A stretch of 64,000 nucleotides of DNA, taken from Bacillus sp. OV322. Lineage in GTDB: Bacteria; Bacillota; Bacilli; Bacillales; DSM-1321. The notes beneath the pieces are model-generated. The model saw only the letters and a list, made by a program, of their open reading frames with translations, was not told the origin of the DNA and searched no databases. This document shows, one piece after another, positions 17,238-25,771 of this stretch; position 1 is the stretch's first letter, and every line of letters begins with the position of its first letter. Both the position numbers and the translations under genes were made by a program. The stretch lies in assembly GCF_900112495.1 (NCBI RefSeq), contig NZ_FOMA01000006.1:294425-358424 (forward strand). Direction: 5' to 3'.

Positions 17238-17292
17238 TTTCTTTAAGATTGTTGTTTATTAATGAATTTTTCGAGGCGATTTCATTGTTATA
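17235..17292 (+). mobile_element. Partial dispersed repeat in opposite orientation, abutting copy F
   Basis: CTTTAAGATTGTTGTTTATTAATG followed by GAGGCGATTTCATTGTT matches the first ~55 bp of a reference-orientation copy. It starts exactly at the end of copy F, giving a tail-to-tail junction. From 17293 to 17444 I see nothing recognisable. Confidence 0.6.
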
Positions 17293-17444
17293 TCTGTTTT
17301 GAATGGTGCGTTAGGCTGCAGCCCTAGTTTCATAGTAAAAAGTTTAAGAAAAGAAATAGTCAAAAGGAATGAGAAATGTTTTTCTTTCACTATAGCTTTT
17401 TAAGTGATTCAGTGAGTTCGGGCTGCAGATCTCACTAGATAAGT

Positions 17445-18065
17445 TTATATCTGTTTAAAAAGTAAAATACAAAGATAAATGGCAGTAGTCCACATGACAA
17501 GTGCAGAAGCTTTGTTAAGCAGGTTCAGGAAATTCCCCGATGGATCCATTTTGCCTGTTAATCTGCCGGCTATGCCTAGTCCATTGAACCAAAGCCAGGA
17601 AACCAGGATGCTTGTAAAGCCAAAAGCCAGTTTTGATGCCCCGTCATAATGCATGGAGCTGGTACCGATCACTCCGGCTGTATCCAGTAAGGCGTGAGGA
17701 TTCAGCAGCGAAACAGATAAAGCAAAAGTTATCTGTTTTTTAGCACTTAATTTTACATCAGTGACGCTATCAGCTTGTTTAGATTTGCTTTTCCAGGTTA
17801 CAAACCCCATAAAAATCAAGAAGAAAATGCCCCCAGAATAAAGTGCAAGCTTAATAGGGGTGTATTCGAAAACCATGACGGAGACACCCAGTATTGACAT
17901 TGAGATGAGCAAGGTATCACATATTGCGGCTGTGAAAATGGCAGGCAAAGCTTTTGAAAATCTGGGCTGAATGGCACCTTGATTAAATACAAATATATTT
18001 TGGACTCCCAATGGAAGGATTAAGCCAAATGACAGGATAAAACTATGTATCATTGCTGCAAGCAT
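17445..18065 (-). CDS. LysE/ArgO-type amino acid exporter
   Basis: 206 residues with six membrane segments. The start, FILSFGLILPLGVQNIFVFNQG, is the LysE/ArgO signature (LG.QN), and SVSLLNPHALLDT is the conserved NPHA loop. It probably exports lysine or arginine-like amino acids. The ATG at 18065 follows CGGAGG. Monocistronic. Confidence 0.9.
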   Translation of the reverse strand: MLAAMIHSFILSFGLILPLGVQNIFVFNQGAIQPRFSKALPAIFTAAICDTLLISMSILGVSVMVFEYTPIKLALYSGGIFFLIFMGFVTWKSKSKQADSVTDVKLSAKKQITFALSVSLLNPHALLDTAGVIGTSSMHYDGASKLAFGFTSILVSWLWFNGLGIAGRLTGKMDPSGNFLNLLNKASALVMWTTAIYLCILLFKQI

Positions 18066-18213
18066 AAATGAACCTCCGAATTTTATGATGCTTATAGTGT
18101 AAAGGATGGATGGGGATATGTCTTTAAGATAATAAATAAATGTAATCGAAGAATAAAAACACTTTTATTTCCTAAAATGAACATAAGGAGAAAAATCTAA
18201 AGCAGGTGAAAAA

Positions 18214-18471
18214 ATGGAAGTTAGTCTTGAAGTTTACATGAACAGCAAGGGAGGAAGGTTTATGAGAAAAAGCTCTTTTTCAGTAAAGCCCTCTGATTAT
18301 AAAAAAAATCCTGATGAAGCGGCTGCGATTGCTGCATATGAGTGGATTCAGAGGATTAAAGAAGAGCATACAGAATTCACTGTAGAGAAAGTAATGTACA
18401 ATGGTGAGCATGACATCACCAGGATTGTCAAACAGCTAAAGCCTGTTTTTCCGGATAATCTGCCTTTTTAA
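18214..18471 (+). CDS. Hypothetical protein, 85 aa
   Basis: A small alpha/beta protein (EVSLEVYMNSKGGRFMRKSS, then a long helix AAAIAAYEWIQRIKEE, then FTVEKVMYNGEHDITRIV). It looks like a genuine cytosolic protein but I know no family. ATG 18214 follows AAGCAGGTG. A hairpin lies after the stop. Confidence 0.65.
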   Translation: MEVSLEVYMNSKGGRFMRKSSFSVKPSDYKKNPDEAAAIAAYEWIQRIKEEHTEFTVEKVMYNGEHDITRIVKQLKPVFPDNLPF

Positions 18472-18505
18472 ATAGCATGCAGTATAGGGAAGGGAGCAGC
18501 CGCTG

Positions 18506-18546
18506 ATCTAATTACCTGCCCGTGTTTGGCTGATAGGTAGTTTTTT
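18506..18546 (+). terminator. Weak terminator after the 85-aa gene
   Basis: ATTACCT pairs with AGGTAGT (one G-U pair) and is followed by TTTTTT. Confidence 0.45.
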
Positions 18547-18551
18547 ATGAA

Positions 18552-18779
18552 GGCTGTTTTCGTAAACTTTGTTGCTACGGAACAAGGTGGTTGATTTCCG
18601 CTCCAGGATGCTCCCTTTCCGCGGGGCGGGCGGTGAGCCTCCTCGGCTTCGCCTGCGGGGTCTCACCTGTTCCGCTAATCCCGCAGGAGTCTCGCACCTT
18701 ACGCTCCAATCAACCTGACTAAACAATGGGATGGCTTCAAAGAACACATTAAAAAACAACAACCTTTAAGAAAAGAGCC
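18552..18779 (-). mobile_element. MITE-like dispersed repeat, copy G (228 bp)
   Basis: Full-length inverted copy from GGCTGTTTTCGTAAAC to CTTTAAGAAAAGAGCC. Flanks TTTATGAA (18544-18551) and TTTAGGAA (18780-18787) match 7/8. A minus-strand frame through it would encode a spurious 84-aa Arg/Ser-rich protein. Confidence 0.92.
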
Positions 18780-18875
18780 TTTAGGAAAGAAATAAATTTT
18801 TTTTCGTTCCTCTGAATCTCTGCTTTTCTATAGCTTCTGATACGTTTTAATATTCAGTACCAATATAATAAATAG

Positions 18876-18907
18876 AAAAGGCAGCCATGAAAAGAGGCTG
18901 CCTTTTA
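18876..18907. terminator. Terminator of the DinB gene
   Basis: AAAAGGCAGCC and GGCTGCCTTTT pair around a nine-base loop; on the minus strand it follows the DinB stop by ~90 bases and has U-rich ends both ways. Confidence 0.7.
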
Positions 18908-18997
18908 TGAAACGCTTAGTAAAGTTCTTTCTGGATGTTCACCAATATTGGAGCAATGCAAAAGTGGGCATTGGTTAACATACTTTCAATTAATAAA

Positions 18998-19471
18998 TTA
19001 TTGTGAAGTTATTTTTCTGTAAATGAGTTTAATTGTTTCGATATGCATTGCTTCATGAAAGAAACTAAATAAGAAAGCTTCTCCGGATGTATAAAGGCTG
19101 ATACCTGCTTTATTTGTAAATGGTTCAGGTAATTTTACATCCATGCTGCTTTCAAGGAAAGAGCGGATTCTGCTTTTTTGCTTTGAAAGTTCATCAGCAA
19201 TCTCTGCCATTGATGGCGGGGTATCCGTCCAGTCAGCGGGCTTTGAACCGGCTTTGAAAAATTCTTCATATTCTTTGGGCAGGCTGCCATCTTTGCCTAA
19301 TATCCCAAAAACAAGTTTTTCCTGAATAAAGGCAATGTGCCCGAAGTTCCATCTGATGCTGTTATTAAATCCCTCTGGGACAATATCTGCTGTTTCTTCT
19401 GGGAATTTTTTTATCAAGTTCTCAGTAATGCCCCGAACGGTTTCCATGTGGCGGAAAATCAAATCTTCCAA
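18998..19471 (-). CDS. DinB-like metal-binding four-helix protein
   Basis: 157 residues. The DinB pattern is visible: NNSIRWNFGHIAFIQEKLV (first metal histidine), then HEAMHIETIKLIYRK near the C-terminus (HxxxH pair). The family includes bacillithiol- and mycothiol-dependent enzymes; bacillithiol transfer fits a Bacillus host but is inference. Start is TTG at 19471 with AGGAGGGA seven bases upstream; no ATG matches that site. Monocistronic. Confidence 0.85.
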   Translation of the reverse strand: MEDLIFRHMETVRGITENLIKKFPEETADIVPEGFNNSIRWNFGHIAFIQEKLVFGILGKDGSLPKEYEEFFKAGSKPADWTDTPPSMAEIADELSKQKSRIRSFLESSMDVKLPEPFTNKAGISLYTSGEAFLFSFFHEAMHIETIKLIYRKITSQ

Positions 19472-19561
19472 AAAAATCCCTCCTGATAATTAGGTTGTAT
19501 TCAATCCTGTCTGCAAGATTGAATATAACATAATGACGAATTCATTCAAAAGAAAAAGGAA

Positions 19562-19739
19562 GGATCTTTTCTTAAAGTTTGTTGTTTTTTTAATATGTTC
19601 CATTGTTACTAGGTTAATTGGGGCGAAAGGTGCGGGACTTCTGTTTTGATTAGCGGAACAGATGTGCCTAATTAAGCGCAGCCGAAAAGACACACTGCCC
19701 GGCTAGTGTAATACTGGCATCCTGGAGCGGAAATCAGCC
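19562..19739 (+). mobile_element. MITE-like dispersed repeat, copy H (178 bp, decayed)
   Basis: Reference orientation, starting GGATCTTTTCTTAAAG. The core is heavily mutated and the copy stops at GCGGAAATCAGCC, lacking the usual right terminus. Confidence 0.75.
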
Positions 19740-19927
19740 AAAAAAAGAGAACCGGGTTAGTGAGTTTTTATGTAATTACATTGGAATATTCTGTATAATT
19801 AAGAAGCTGGCCAATCATGCAGGTTTAATACCTGCTGGGAACCTCTATGCAGTGCTTACATAGTGTGACTTTGGCAGGGAGCATGAAAAAGTTCTGGAAT
19901 ACATACTTTAAACGGCGGGGTGTCTTT

Positions 19928-20140
19928 ATGCCTGATTTAAGCTTTGATGCTTCAACTTTCTGGATAACACTTTTTACTTTTATTCTGATTATCTGCTGTT
20001 TTTATTTTACCCTTACTTTTTTCCAGCATTTGCGCAATGGAGAGGAGCGGGAAATTAAACAATCAAAACAAGCAGCAGTAATATGTTTTGCATTGATGTT
20101 ATTACTTCCTATCTTTTATACTTTGATAGTTTCACGATAG
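19928..20140 (+). CDS. Small two-helix membrane protein, 70 aa
   Basis: Two hydrophobic segments (FWITLFTFILIICCFYFTL and ICFALMLLLPIFYTLIV) flank a charged turn (RNGEEREIKQSKQ). Unknown function. The ATG at 19928 follows GGCGGGG at good spacing; an in-frame ATG at 19847 would add 27 residues but has no binding site. Confidence 0.6.
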   Translation: MPDLSFDASTFWITLFTFILIICCFYFTLTFFQHLRNGEEREIKQSKQAAVICFALMLLLPIFYTLIVSR

Positions 20141-20272
20141 TTATCACAGATACACTAATGAATGTAAAAATTAATGAAGTATCGCAAGAAGGCCGAAATA
20201 CCCATATATAACTTTCTGCAACTGAAAAAAAGCCGGTGATATATCGGCTGCCATTTATTTAAAATTATTTAA

Positions 20273-20306
20273 TAGCGGGAGCAAGGATAGCCCATTGCCC
20301 CCGCTA
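20273..20306 (-). terminator. Hairpin at the end of the shikimate kinase gene
   Basis: TAGCGGG-AGCAA and TTGC-CCCCGCTA form a strong stem eight bases beyond the aroK stop; the U-tract is interrupted. Confidence 0.6.
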
Positions 20307-20313
20307 ATAACTG

Positions 20314-20841
20314 CTATTCTATTATTTTTGCAATGGCAGCTGCTGTTTCTTCAGGGTCCAATGTATCAGCAGAAATTTTCTTATGGTGATAGTTGTATAT
20401 TTCCTGGCGTGCTTTAAACAGCTCGAAGATTTGGTCCATCGATTTGTCTTGAAGGACAGGCCTGCTGGCGATAATTAAAGGAATTCTTTCTTGCCAGCTG
20501 TCCCAGGACATTTCAATAAAAATTACAGTGCAATGTGCCAGGCAAATATCCCGTATTTCTTTCTGCAAAAAAGCTCCGCCCCCGACAGAGATAATGTACA
20601 TCTCTTTTTGGGTTAACCGTCTTATCATCTCTTTTTCTTTTTCACGAAACGTCTGCTCACCGAATTTACTGAAAATCTCTGAAGCCGGCATTTGAAATTC
20701 TTTTTCTATTTCTTCATCAATATCAACAAAATTCCTGTGAAGCATTTCAGCCAGTTTTTTGCCGGCTGTGGTTTTGCCGGCACCCATAAATCCTATTAAA
20801 ACAATACTTTTTACCCCCGCAGGGATTATATTTTTTATCAT
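20314..20841 (-). CDS. aroK: Shikimate kinase
   Basis: 175 residues. P-loop GFMGAGKTT (17-25), shikimate-binding DIDEEIE and FREKEKEMIRRL, the GGG loop (ISVGGGAFL) and the SRPVL adenine/lid arginine are all present. It phosphorylates shikimate to shikimate-3-phosphate in chorismate synthesis, in the cytoplasm. ATG 20841 follows AGAGGG. It stands apart from other aro genes. The slightly long N-terminus (IKNIIPAGVK) is unremarkable. Confidence 0.9.
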   Translation of the reverse strand: MIKNIIPAGVKSIVLIGFMGAGKTTAGKKLAEMLHRNFVDIDEEIEKEFQMPASEIFSKFGEQTFREKEKEMIRRLTQKEMYIISVGGGAFLQKEIRDICLAHCTVIFIEMSWDSWQERIPLIIASRPVLQDKSMDQIFELFKARQEIYNYHHKKISADTLDPEETAAAIAKIIE

Positions 20842-21122
20842 TCAAAACCCTCTTTTCCATATTCCATCAGCACTTTAAAGTAATAAAAGTATAGTATATC
20901 CTCTGGATTTTGTAAAAGCCTTAAGTGATAAAAATTATTCCTGTTAAGTGAGTGATTAATAATTTTAAAAGATAACATGTTTCAGCCGAACTGGAAACAG
21001 GAAGGTAACCAGGAAGCACCGATCAGCATTTCAATGTGCTGCAGATGTCCAGGCGTTGATGTGCAAAGAAAAATACATCTCTATTGGGGTAATCAGTGTG
21101 TCCCAGTACTGGGGGAATATTA

Positions 21123-21920
21123 ATGAAAAGTCATAACCAAACTGAAGAATTGTTAAGTGGAGGGAATATTTCAAACGTATACCGTTCGGGAGATACTGTT
21201 AGACGGGATTTAAAGCCAAATAGTCCAAAAATTCATAAGTTATTAAAGCATTTGGAGAACAAGGGTTACAGTAGTGCACCAAAATTTTTAGGTGTTGATG
21301 AAAAAGGAAGAGAGATATTAACATATATTGAAGGTGAAGCTGGTAATTATCCTTTACAAGGATACATGTGGTCAAATGATGCCTTAATAGAAATAGCGAA
21401 AATGCTTCGTCATTATCATGATGCTGTGAGTGACTTTCCTTTATCAGATGACTGGGAACGGATGGATCAGACTCCAAACAAAATAGAGGTTGTATGCCAC
21501 AATGACTTTGCCATATACAATATTATTTTTAATCACAAAAGACCAGTGGGTATAATTGATTTCGATGCTGCTGGTCCTGGTCCAAGAATTTGGGACATAG
21601 CTTATACTCTTTACACTTGCGTTCCTTTAAGCAGACATTATCATACCGAAACAGGTGAGGCTGTTATTTATAATTCTTCACTAGATGCAGAAGGTAAAAA
21701 ACAAAGAGTTAAGCTATTTTTTGAATCTTATGGAATTGAAAAATTGAAAGAGGATTATTTAGAGATGGTGTTGCTGCGGTTAGAAGGAATATGTAAACAC
21801 ATGATAAGAAAAGCCGGTGAAGGTGACATTGCTTTTCAAAAAATGATAGAACAAGGACATCTTGAGCATTATCAAAAAGATATTCAATTTATTCAAGAAC
21901 ATGGAAAAGAGTGGACGTAA
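21123..21920 (+). CDS. Aminoglycoside phosphotransferase-family kinase
   Basis: 265 residues of the APH/choline-kinase fold: an N-lobe with ILTYIEGEAG hinge, catalytic loop VCHNDFAIYNI (HND.....N) and metal-binding IIDFDAAGPGPRIWDIA. The family phosphorylates small alcohols including antibiotics; the substrate is unknown. It is noticeably richer in AT codons than neighbours, which may hint at transfer. ATG 21123 follows GGGGGA; the upstream in-frame ATG at 21096 overlaps nothing useful. No resistance genes surround it. Confidence 0.85.
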   Translation: MKSHNQTEELLSGGNISNVYRSGDTVRRDLKPNSPKIHKLLKHLENKGYSSAPKFLGVDEKGREILTYIEGEAGNYPLQGYMWSNDALIEIAKMLRHYHDAVSDFPLSDDWERMDQTPNKIEVVCHNDFAIYNIIFNHKRPVGIIDFDAAGPGPRIWDIAYTLYTCVPLSRHYHTETGEAVIYNSSLDAEGKKQRVKLFFESYGIEKLKEDYLEMVLLRLEGICKHMIRKAGEGDIAFQKMIEQGHLEHYQKDIQFIQEHGKEWT

Positions 21921-22028
21921 GGGAGGATTTCATTAGCTGGCTAAAGGCTTTAAGTAAATATAATAAAAGTAACCTTTGAAAATACTTGAAAATGCAGGTG
22001 GGCAGCGGCAAGCTTTTGTCATATTAAT

Positions 22029-22057
22029 AAACCCGGCTATACCCATAGCCGGGTTTT
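22029..22057. terminator. Bidirectional terminator
   Basis: AAACCCGGCTA pairs with TAGCCGGGTTT around a five-base loop, between the plus-strand kinase gene and the minus-strand gene ending at 22062. Confidence 0.85.
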
Positions 22058-22061
22058 GCAT

Positions 22062-22841
22062 TCAATCTTTGACAATCTTGGAAGGGTTATTAATTTTATA
22101 TTTAGCTGGCACATCCAGGATGAATTCTTCTTCAGCGTCTTTTCCCTTAGGAAGTGTTTTAGCGACAATTTTTCCGTCAAAGGAAAGTGATTCGCCAGGT
22201 GAGAGCTCAAATTTTTTCAGGGTTTTGCTGTAGGAGCACCAGGCAATTCCCGCTTCTATAGGTTCATCCTGCTGAATAATAACATTTTCAAGTATGACAA
22301 CTTCCTCATTTTCTTCTTTAAAATGATTATATGAAAGAGCAAATTGTTTTACACGAGCTGTAAAGTGGACCTTCTCTTCAGGTAGCTCAAGTTTGGGTGT
22401 TTTCTCTTTTTTAGATGAAGGAGAGGCAGCGTTAACCGTTTTTTCCTTTGGCGCCGTTTTAGCAGGCGCAGCCTTTGCACGGACTGGCTTAACTGTTTCT
22501 TCATCAGGAGATTCTTTGGTTTCCTTCCCGAAATTAGGAGACTGCATGTCCTTTAGAAAGTCTGGGAAAATGCATGTCAGGTTTCCATCCTGAAATTCAA
22601 CAACGAGGGTATTATATTGGGCAGTTACACCGAATTCCTCATAGCCTTTAATTGTTACAAGGCGCTGGTAAGTTTTATCCTTATACCAAAATTCCCTTTT
22701 TACTTCTTTGGTGGAGCTTAGCCCCCATTCTCTCACCTTTTCCTCGTAGTGGGACTCATCTGTGAAGATTATGTATTCTTCTTTTGGAGGTATATAGCCC
22801 GTTAAGCTGGAATCTTCAATATGCGGCAGGGTGATTGCCAT
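22062..22841 (-). CDS. Hypothetical two-domain protein, 259 aa
   Basis: Two compact regions are joined by a low-complexity Lys/Ala/Pro/Thr linker (about residues 108-150). The N-terminal part (to ~100) is mixed alpha/beta with many aromatics; the C-terminal part (FTARVKQFALSYNHF, GIAWCSYSKTLKKFELSPGESLSFDGKIV) has the strand pattern of an OB-like nucleic-acid-binding fold, which is my inference only. Start ATG 22841 follows GGAAAGGGATGG; a frame 14 codons longer lacks a site. Function unknown; the second half ends KYKINNPSKIVKD. Confidence 0.65.
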   Translation of the reverse strand: MAITLPHIEDSSLTGYIPPKEEYIIFTDESHYEEKVREWGLSSTKEVKREFWYKDKTYQRLVTIKGYEEFGVTAQYNTLVVEFQDGNLTCIFPDFLKDMQSPNFGKETKESPDEETVKPVRAKAAPAKTAPKEKTVNAASPSSKKEKTPKLELPEEKVHFTARVKQFALSYNHFKEENEEVVILENVIIQQDEPIEAGIAWCSYSKTLKKFELSPGESLSFDGKIVAKTLPKGKDAEEEFILDVPAKYKINNPSKIVKD

Positions 22842-23081
22842 AATTTCCATCCCTTTCCTTCTATTTAAATTGGAATTGTTCACAACAATCTTTTATATTA
22901 CGTATTGCTTGTTTAATTGACTCTTTATCTCTTACAATAGAACAGAAGAATATCCTCATACTCTTACTTTACATTGTGCATTCATTTTAACATGCTTCAA
23001 TTAAGAATGGTAAATTTACATAACTGATGTTTATGGTGTAAAATTTTTCAATAATATATTCAGGATTGAAGCTAGGTACAA

Positions 23082-23951
23082 ATGACTCTGCAAGCATACT
23101 CTGGTTTCAATGCGAATGTAAAAAAACATTTCCGTAATTTTGATGAAGCTTCATCAGCCATCCTTGGTTTAATGAGCCGATTTATCGGAATCAATACCCT
23201 TTTCATAGCAAAAAATGATAAAAGCACAAATAACATTCTGAAGGTCATAATAAACAAAAAAAATCTTTTGCTTGAAGCAGGATCATCTTTGCCATTTGAA
23301 GAAACTTTCTGCAAATTGAGTGTGGATAATGGGAGAGAGCCGCTGATCATTCCTGATTTAACGCGCAGCGAGTTAACAAGAGATCTTGGTGTCACAATGA
23401 ATTTGGGCGGAGGCTCTTTTATTGGCAGCCCGATTTATTATGAAGATGGCGAAAATTATGGAACCATTTGCGGACTTGATTCCAGAAGCTATACGTTTAC
23501 GGAGGAACACCGGGAGCTTTTCTATCAGATGGCTTCGCTGCTTTCATATGTGCTTGAGCTCGATAAAGCACATAAGCAGATTGAAAACCTTTCTGCCCCC
23601 ATCGTTCCGCTAACTAATGGAATCGCTATATTGCCAATTATCGGTGATATAGGGGAAGCACGGGCAAATTCGATTATTGCAGCTGCACTTCAATTTACTC
23701 AGCAGGAAGATTTAGAGTTTTTATTAATTGATTTGTCCGGCATATCTAAAATTGATGAAATGATACAGAGTTACTTATTAAGCCTGGTGAAAATGCTGAG
23801 GCTTGTTGGGGTGGAACCAATATTGACAGGATTCCGGCCAGAGATGGCGATTAAGACCGTTCAATTGGATGCCGAAATGGGAGATGTTAAAATATTTTCT
23901 AACCTTAAGCAGGCGCTGGACAGGATTGGCATTACATTTAAAGCAAAGTGA
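23082..23951 (+). CDS. GAF-STAS protein of the RsbR/YtvA group with phosphomimetic residues
   Basis: 289 residues: an N-terminal GAF-type sensor domain (about 10-155), a short linker helix, and a C-terminal STAS domain (about 170-285, with IDLSG at 216-220 and TGFRPEMA). The two threonines phosphorylated by RsbT in RsbRA are replaced by Glu192 (GDIGE) and Glu226 (IDE). It would join the stressosome as a constitutively phospho-like member, sensing an unknown ligand or redox cue through GAF. ATG 23082 has only a weak AGGT site. Compare the threonine-bearing protein at 1-428. Confidence 0.85.
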   Translation: MTLQAYSGFNANVKKHFRNFDEASSAILGLMSRFIGINTLFIAKNDKSTNNILKVIINKKNLLLEAGSSLPFEETFCKLSVDNGREPLIIPDLTRSELTRDLGVTMNLGGGSFIGSPIYYEDGENYGTICGLDSRSYTFTEEHRELFYQMASLLSYVLELDKAHKQIENLSAPIVPLTNGIAILPIIGDIGEARANSIIAAALQFTQQEDLEFLLIDLSGISKIDEMIQSYLLSLVKMLRLVGVEPILTGFRPEMAIKTVQLDAEMGDVKIFSNLKQALDRIGITFKAK

Positions 23952-24017
23952 GTACAGCGGAAGCAGGTTTGCTTCATTTAAAGAATAGACAACAATAAAT
24001 TAAATATTGATGAACAA

Positions 24018-24047
24018 AAGCCTGACTCCCCGAACTCGGGCTTTTTT
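24018..24047 (+). terminator. Terminator of the GAF-STAS gene
   Basis: AGCCTGA pairs with CTCGGGCT (one G-U pair) and is followed by TTTTTT. Confidence 0.65.
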
Positions 24048-24464
24048 AAATGCCAATAGGCTGTTAAGAATTTCTTAAGGTTAAGGCCGTACACTATATT
24101 TATTAATGTGAATTATCTGGGATGTAGGAAGCTTCGATGAGAAGATTAGCCAAAGGAAAATGGAATTCCTGATGATATCTGTTTTTCTGAATTTTTATAC
24201 TCCGAAGAAGGCAGGTTCCAACCGTTAATATAGCCTAGCGGTGAAAAGAATGATGCCAAATTAACGGAATGTGAATGGAAGAGCAGCAAAAAATCAGGCA
24301 TGTTGCCGTTTAGCCAGAAGGGCAGCCAAACCTTATATGAATATACAGGAAAGTAAAACGGCATTAAGTTTAAATCTGAATGGTAGGCATAACAGCAAGT
24401 TTATCGTATAATAGGCGTTATTATGAATCAGGAATAAAGTGAAAGAAAAGAGGAGGAAAAACGA
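24048..24464. other. Long intergenic region before msrA
   Basis: More than 400 bases with no supported gene. A TATAAT at 24407-24412 could be the msrA -10 box, without a good -35. The remaining sequence shows only unsupported short frames. Confidence 0.5.
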
Positions 24465-24992
24465 ATGCAAGTAGCGACGTTTGCCGGGGGCTGTTTTTGG
24501 TGCATGGTAAGCCCATTTGAGGAATTGCCCGGCATTGAGAGCATTATATCCGGCTATACTGGAGGGCATGTGGAAAATCCGGCATATGAGGAAGTAAAAG
24601 AGGGGACAACCGGGCATTATGAGGCGGTAAAAATCACCTTTGATCCTGAACTTTTTCCCTATCAAAAACTCCTGGATCTATTTTGGCCGCAGATCGATCC
24701 CACTGACGATGAAGGGCAATTTCAGGACCGCGGCCCTCAGTATCGGACAGCGATATTTTACTATAATGAAGAACAAAAACAGCAGGCAGTGGCTTCAAGA
24801 GAAAAAGTGGCCGGCAGCGGAATCTTTAAGAAACCAATTGTAACGGAAATCCTTCCGGCAGCTGTCTTTTACCCTGCAGAAGAATATCATCAGGATTTCC
24901 ATAAAAAAAATCCCAAGCATTATAAAGAAGACCGGAAACAGTCCGGCCGTGATGAATTTATCGCAGAAAACTGGAAAACTCCATCTAAATAA
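24465..24992 (+). CDS. msrA: Peptide-methionine (S)-S-oxide reductase
   Basis: 175 residues with the catalytic GGCFWC at the N-terminus (Cys10 nucleophile, Cys13), SGYTGGHVENPAYEEV and the C-terminal EYHQDFHKKNP. It repairs oxidised methionine in proteins. No extra C-terminal cysteine is present, so recycling likely uses Cys13. No msrB follows, which in many Bacillus is the adjacent gene. Ribosome binding site AGAGGAGG. Ends with a strong terminator. Confidence 0.95.
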   Translation: MQVATFAGGCFWCMVSPFEELPGIESIISGYTGGHVENPAYEEVKEGTTGHYEAVKITFDPELFPYQKLLDLFWPQIDPTDDEGQFQDRGPQYRTAIFYYNEEQKQQAVASREKVAGSGIFKKPIVTEILPAAVFYPAEEYHQDFHKKNPKHYKEDRKQSGRDEFIAENWKTPSK

Positions 24993-24993
24993 C

Positions 24994-25031
24994 AAAGAAA
25001 ACAGCCGGACTGAAATCCGGCTGTTTTCTTT
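24994..25031. terminator. Bidirectional terminator between msrA and the germination-like genes
   Basis: AAAGAAAACAGCCGGA pairs perfectly with TCCGGCTGTTTTCTTT, 16 bp around a six-base loop. Confidence 0.9.
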
Positions 25032-25037
25032 GAAGCA

Positions 25038-25271
25038 TTAAATTACACTGTTTTTAACAGAGTTGGAATCTGCTGCATCTGTGTCAACTAACCAGGATAT
25101 TGGAGTGACAATCGGTGAAAAATCACCATTTTGCTCGCCAATCCCCTGATTCCTCTTGTAGGATACAAAAATGTCAAATTGCTGGTTGGGTCCCATTGAG
25201 ATGAAGGACGAATTATCTATTGTATTGACTTTTAATGCAAAGAGGTTTACCACCATAGGTGAAAAAATCAT
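25038..25271 (-). CDS. GerP-like spore protein 1, 77 aa
   Basis: The pattern LKVNTIDNSSFISMGPN, KRNQGIGEQNGDFSPI and DTDAADSNSVKNS matches a group of small Bacillus spore germination proteins (strand, G-P-N turn, KNQG.GEQNGD box, D.D..DS tail). Expected site: spore coat or cortex interface. ATG 25271 follows GGAGG. It is the downstream member of a pair with 25338-25571, which has the same length and architecture. Confidence 0.7.
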   Translation of the reverse strand: MIFSPMVVNLFALKVNTIDNSSFISMGPNQQFDIFVSYKRNQGIGEQNGDFSPIVTPISWLVDTDAADSNSVKNSVI

Positions 25272-25337
25272 CTTTATTCCTCCATTTCCATTCACTCCGC
25301 TTTCTCTCAGAAACCCCTTTAATCGGGAATATTTACT

Positions 25338-25571
25338 TTAAGGAGTAAACTTTTCTGCTGCAGAGTCAAGCATATCATTATCAGATAAAATGGTTTTAAA
25401 ATGGGTAAGCATGCATCCGCATCCTCCCTGCTGGCCAAAGGTTTGATTTTTCTTGGCACAGACATATCTGCCGGCTTTTATTGTGGAACCGACAGATACT
25501 GAGCTGGACTGATCCATGTTGATGATGTTAACGCAGCTGATATTAAGCTGATCCGGTTTTATGCTCATCAT
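25338..25571 (-). CDS. GerP-like spore protein 2, 77 aa, cysteine-bearing paralogue
   Basis: Same 77-residue length and layout as its neighbour: VNIINMDQSSSVSVGS, KKNQTFGQQGGCGCML, LSDNDMLDSAAEK. Here the NGDFSP box has become GGCGCM, giving a CxC motif plus further cysteines (SC, VC), which could form disulphides or bind metal in the coat. ATG 25571 follows AAGGGAG; a second ATG directly after is equally possible. The two genes are 66 bases apart and may share a sporulation promoter upstream of 25571. Confidence 0.7.
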   Translation of the reverse strand: MMSIKPDQLNISCVNIINMDQSSSVSVGSTIKAGRYVCAKKNQTFGQQGGCGCMLTHFKTILSDNDMLDSAAEKFTP

Positions 25572-25771
25572 ATTTACTCCCTTCATGCGGAACATGGAAA
25601 TCTCCTTCTTATTACCCTATTCCTTTTCCAAGGGAAAGATGTTTATAGGATGAATTTTCTTAAAAACGTGAAAAGCAGCACATTCCTGCCAAAATAAAGC
25701 TGTTATAAAAACGTTCACATGCTACTATGGGAATATAGACTCGAGACTAAATTACCACTAGGAGAATAAAT

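Noticed and set aside
18508..18762. Minus-strand 84-aa frame (Arg/Ser/Pro-rich) and similar frames at 4190-4483, 37980-38558 and 46945-47172
   Set aside because: They run through copies of the dispersed repeat, lack ribosome binding sites and are artefacts of its GC-rich core.
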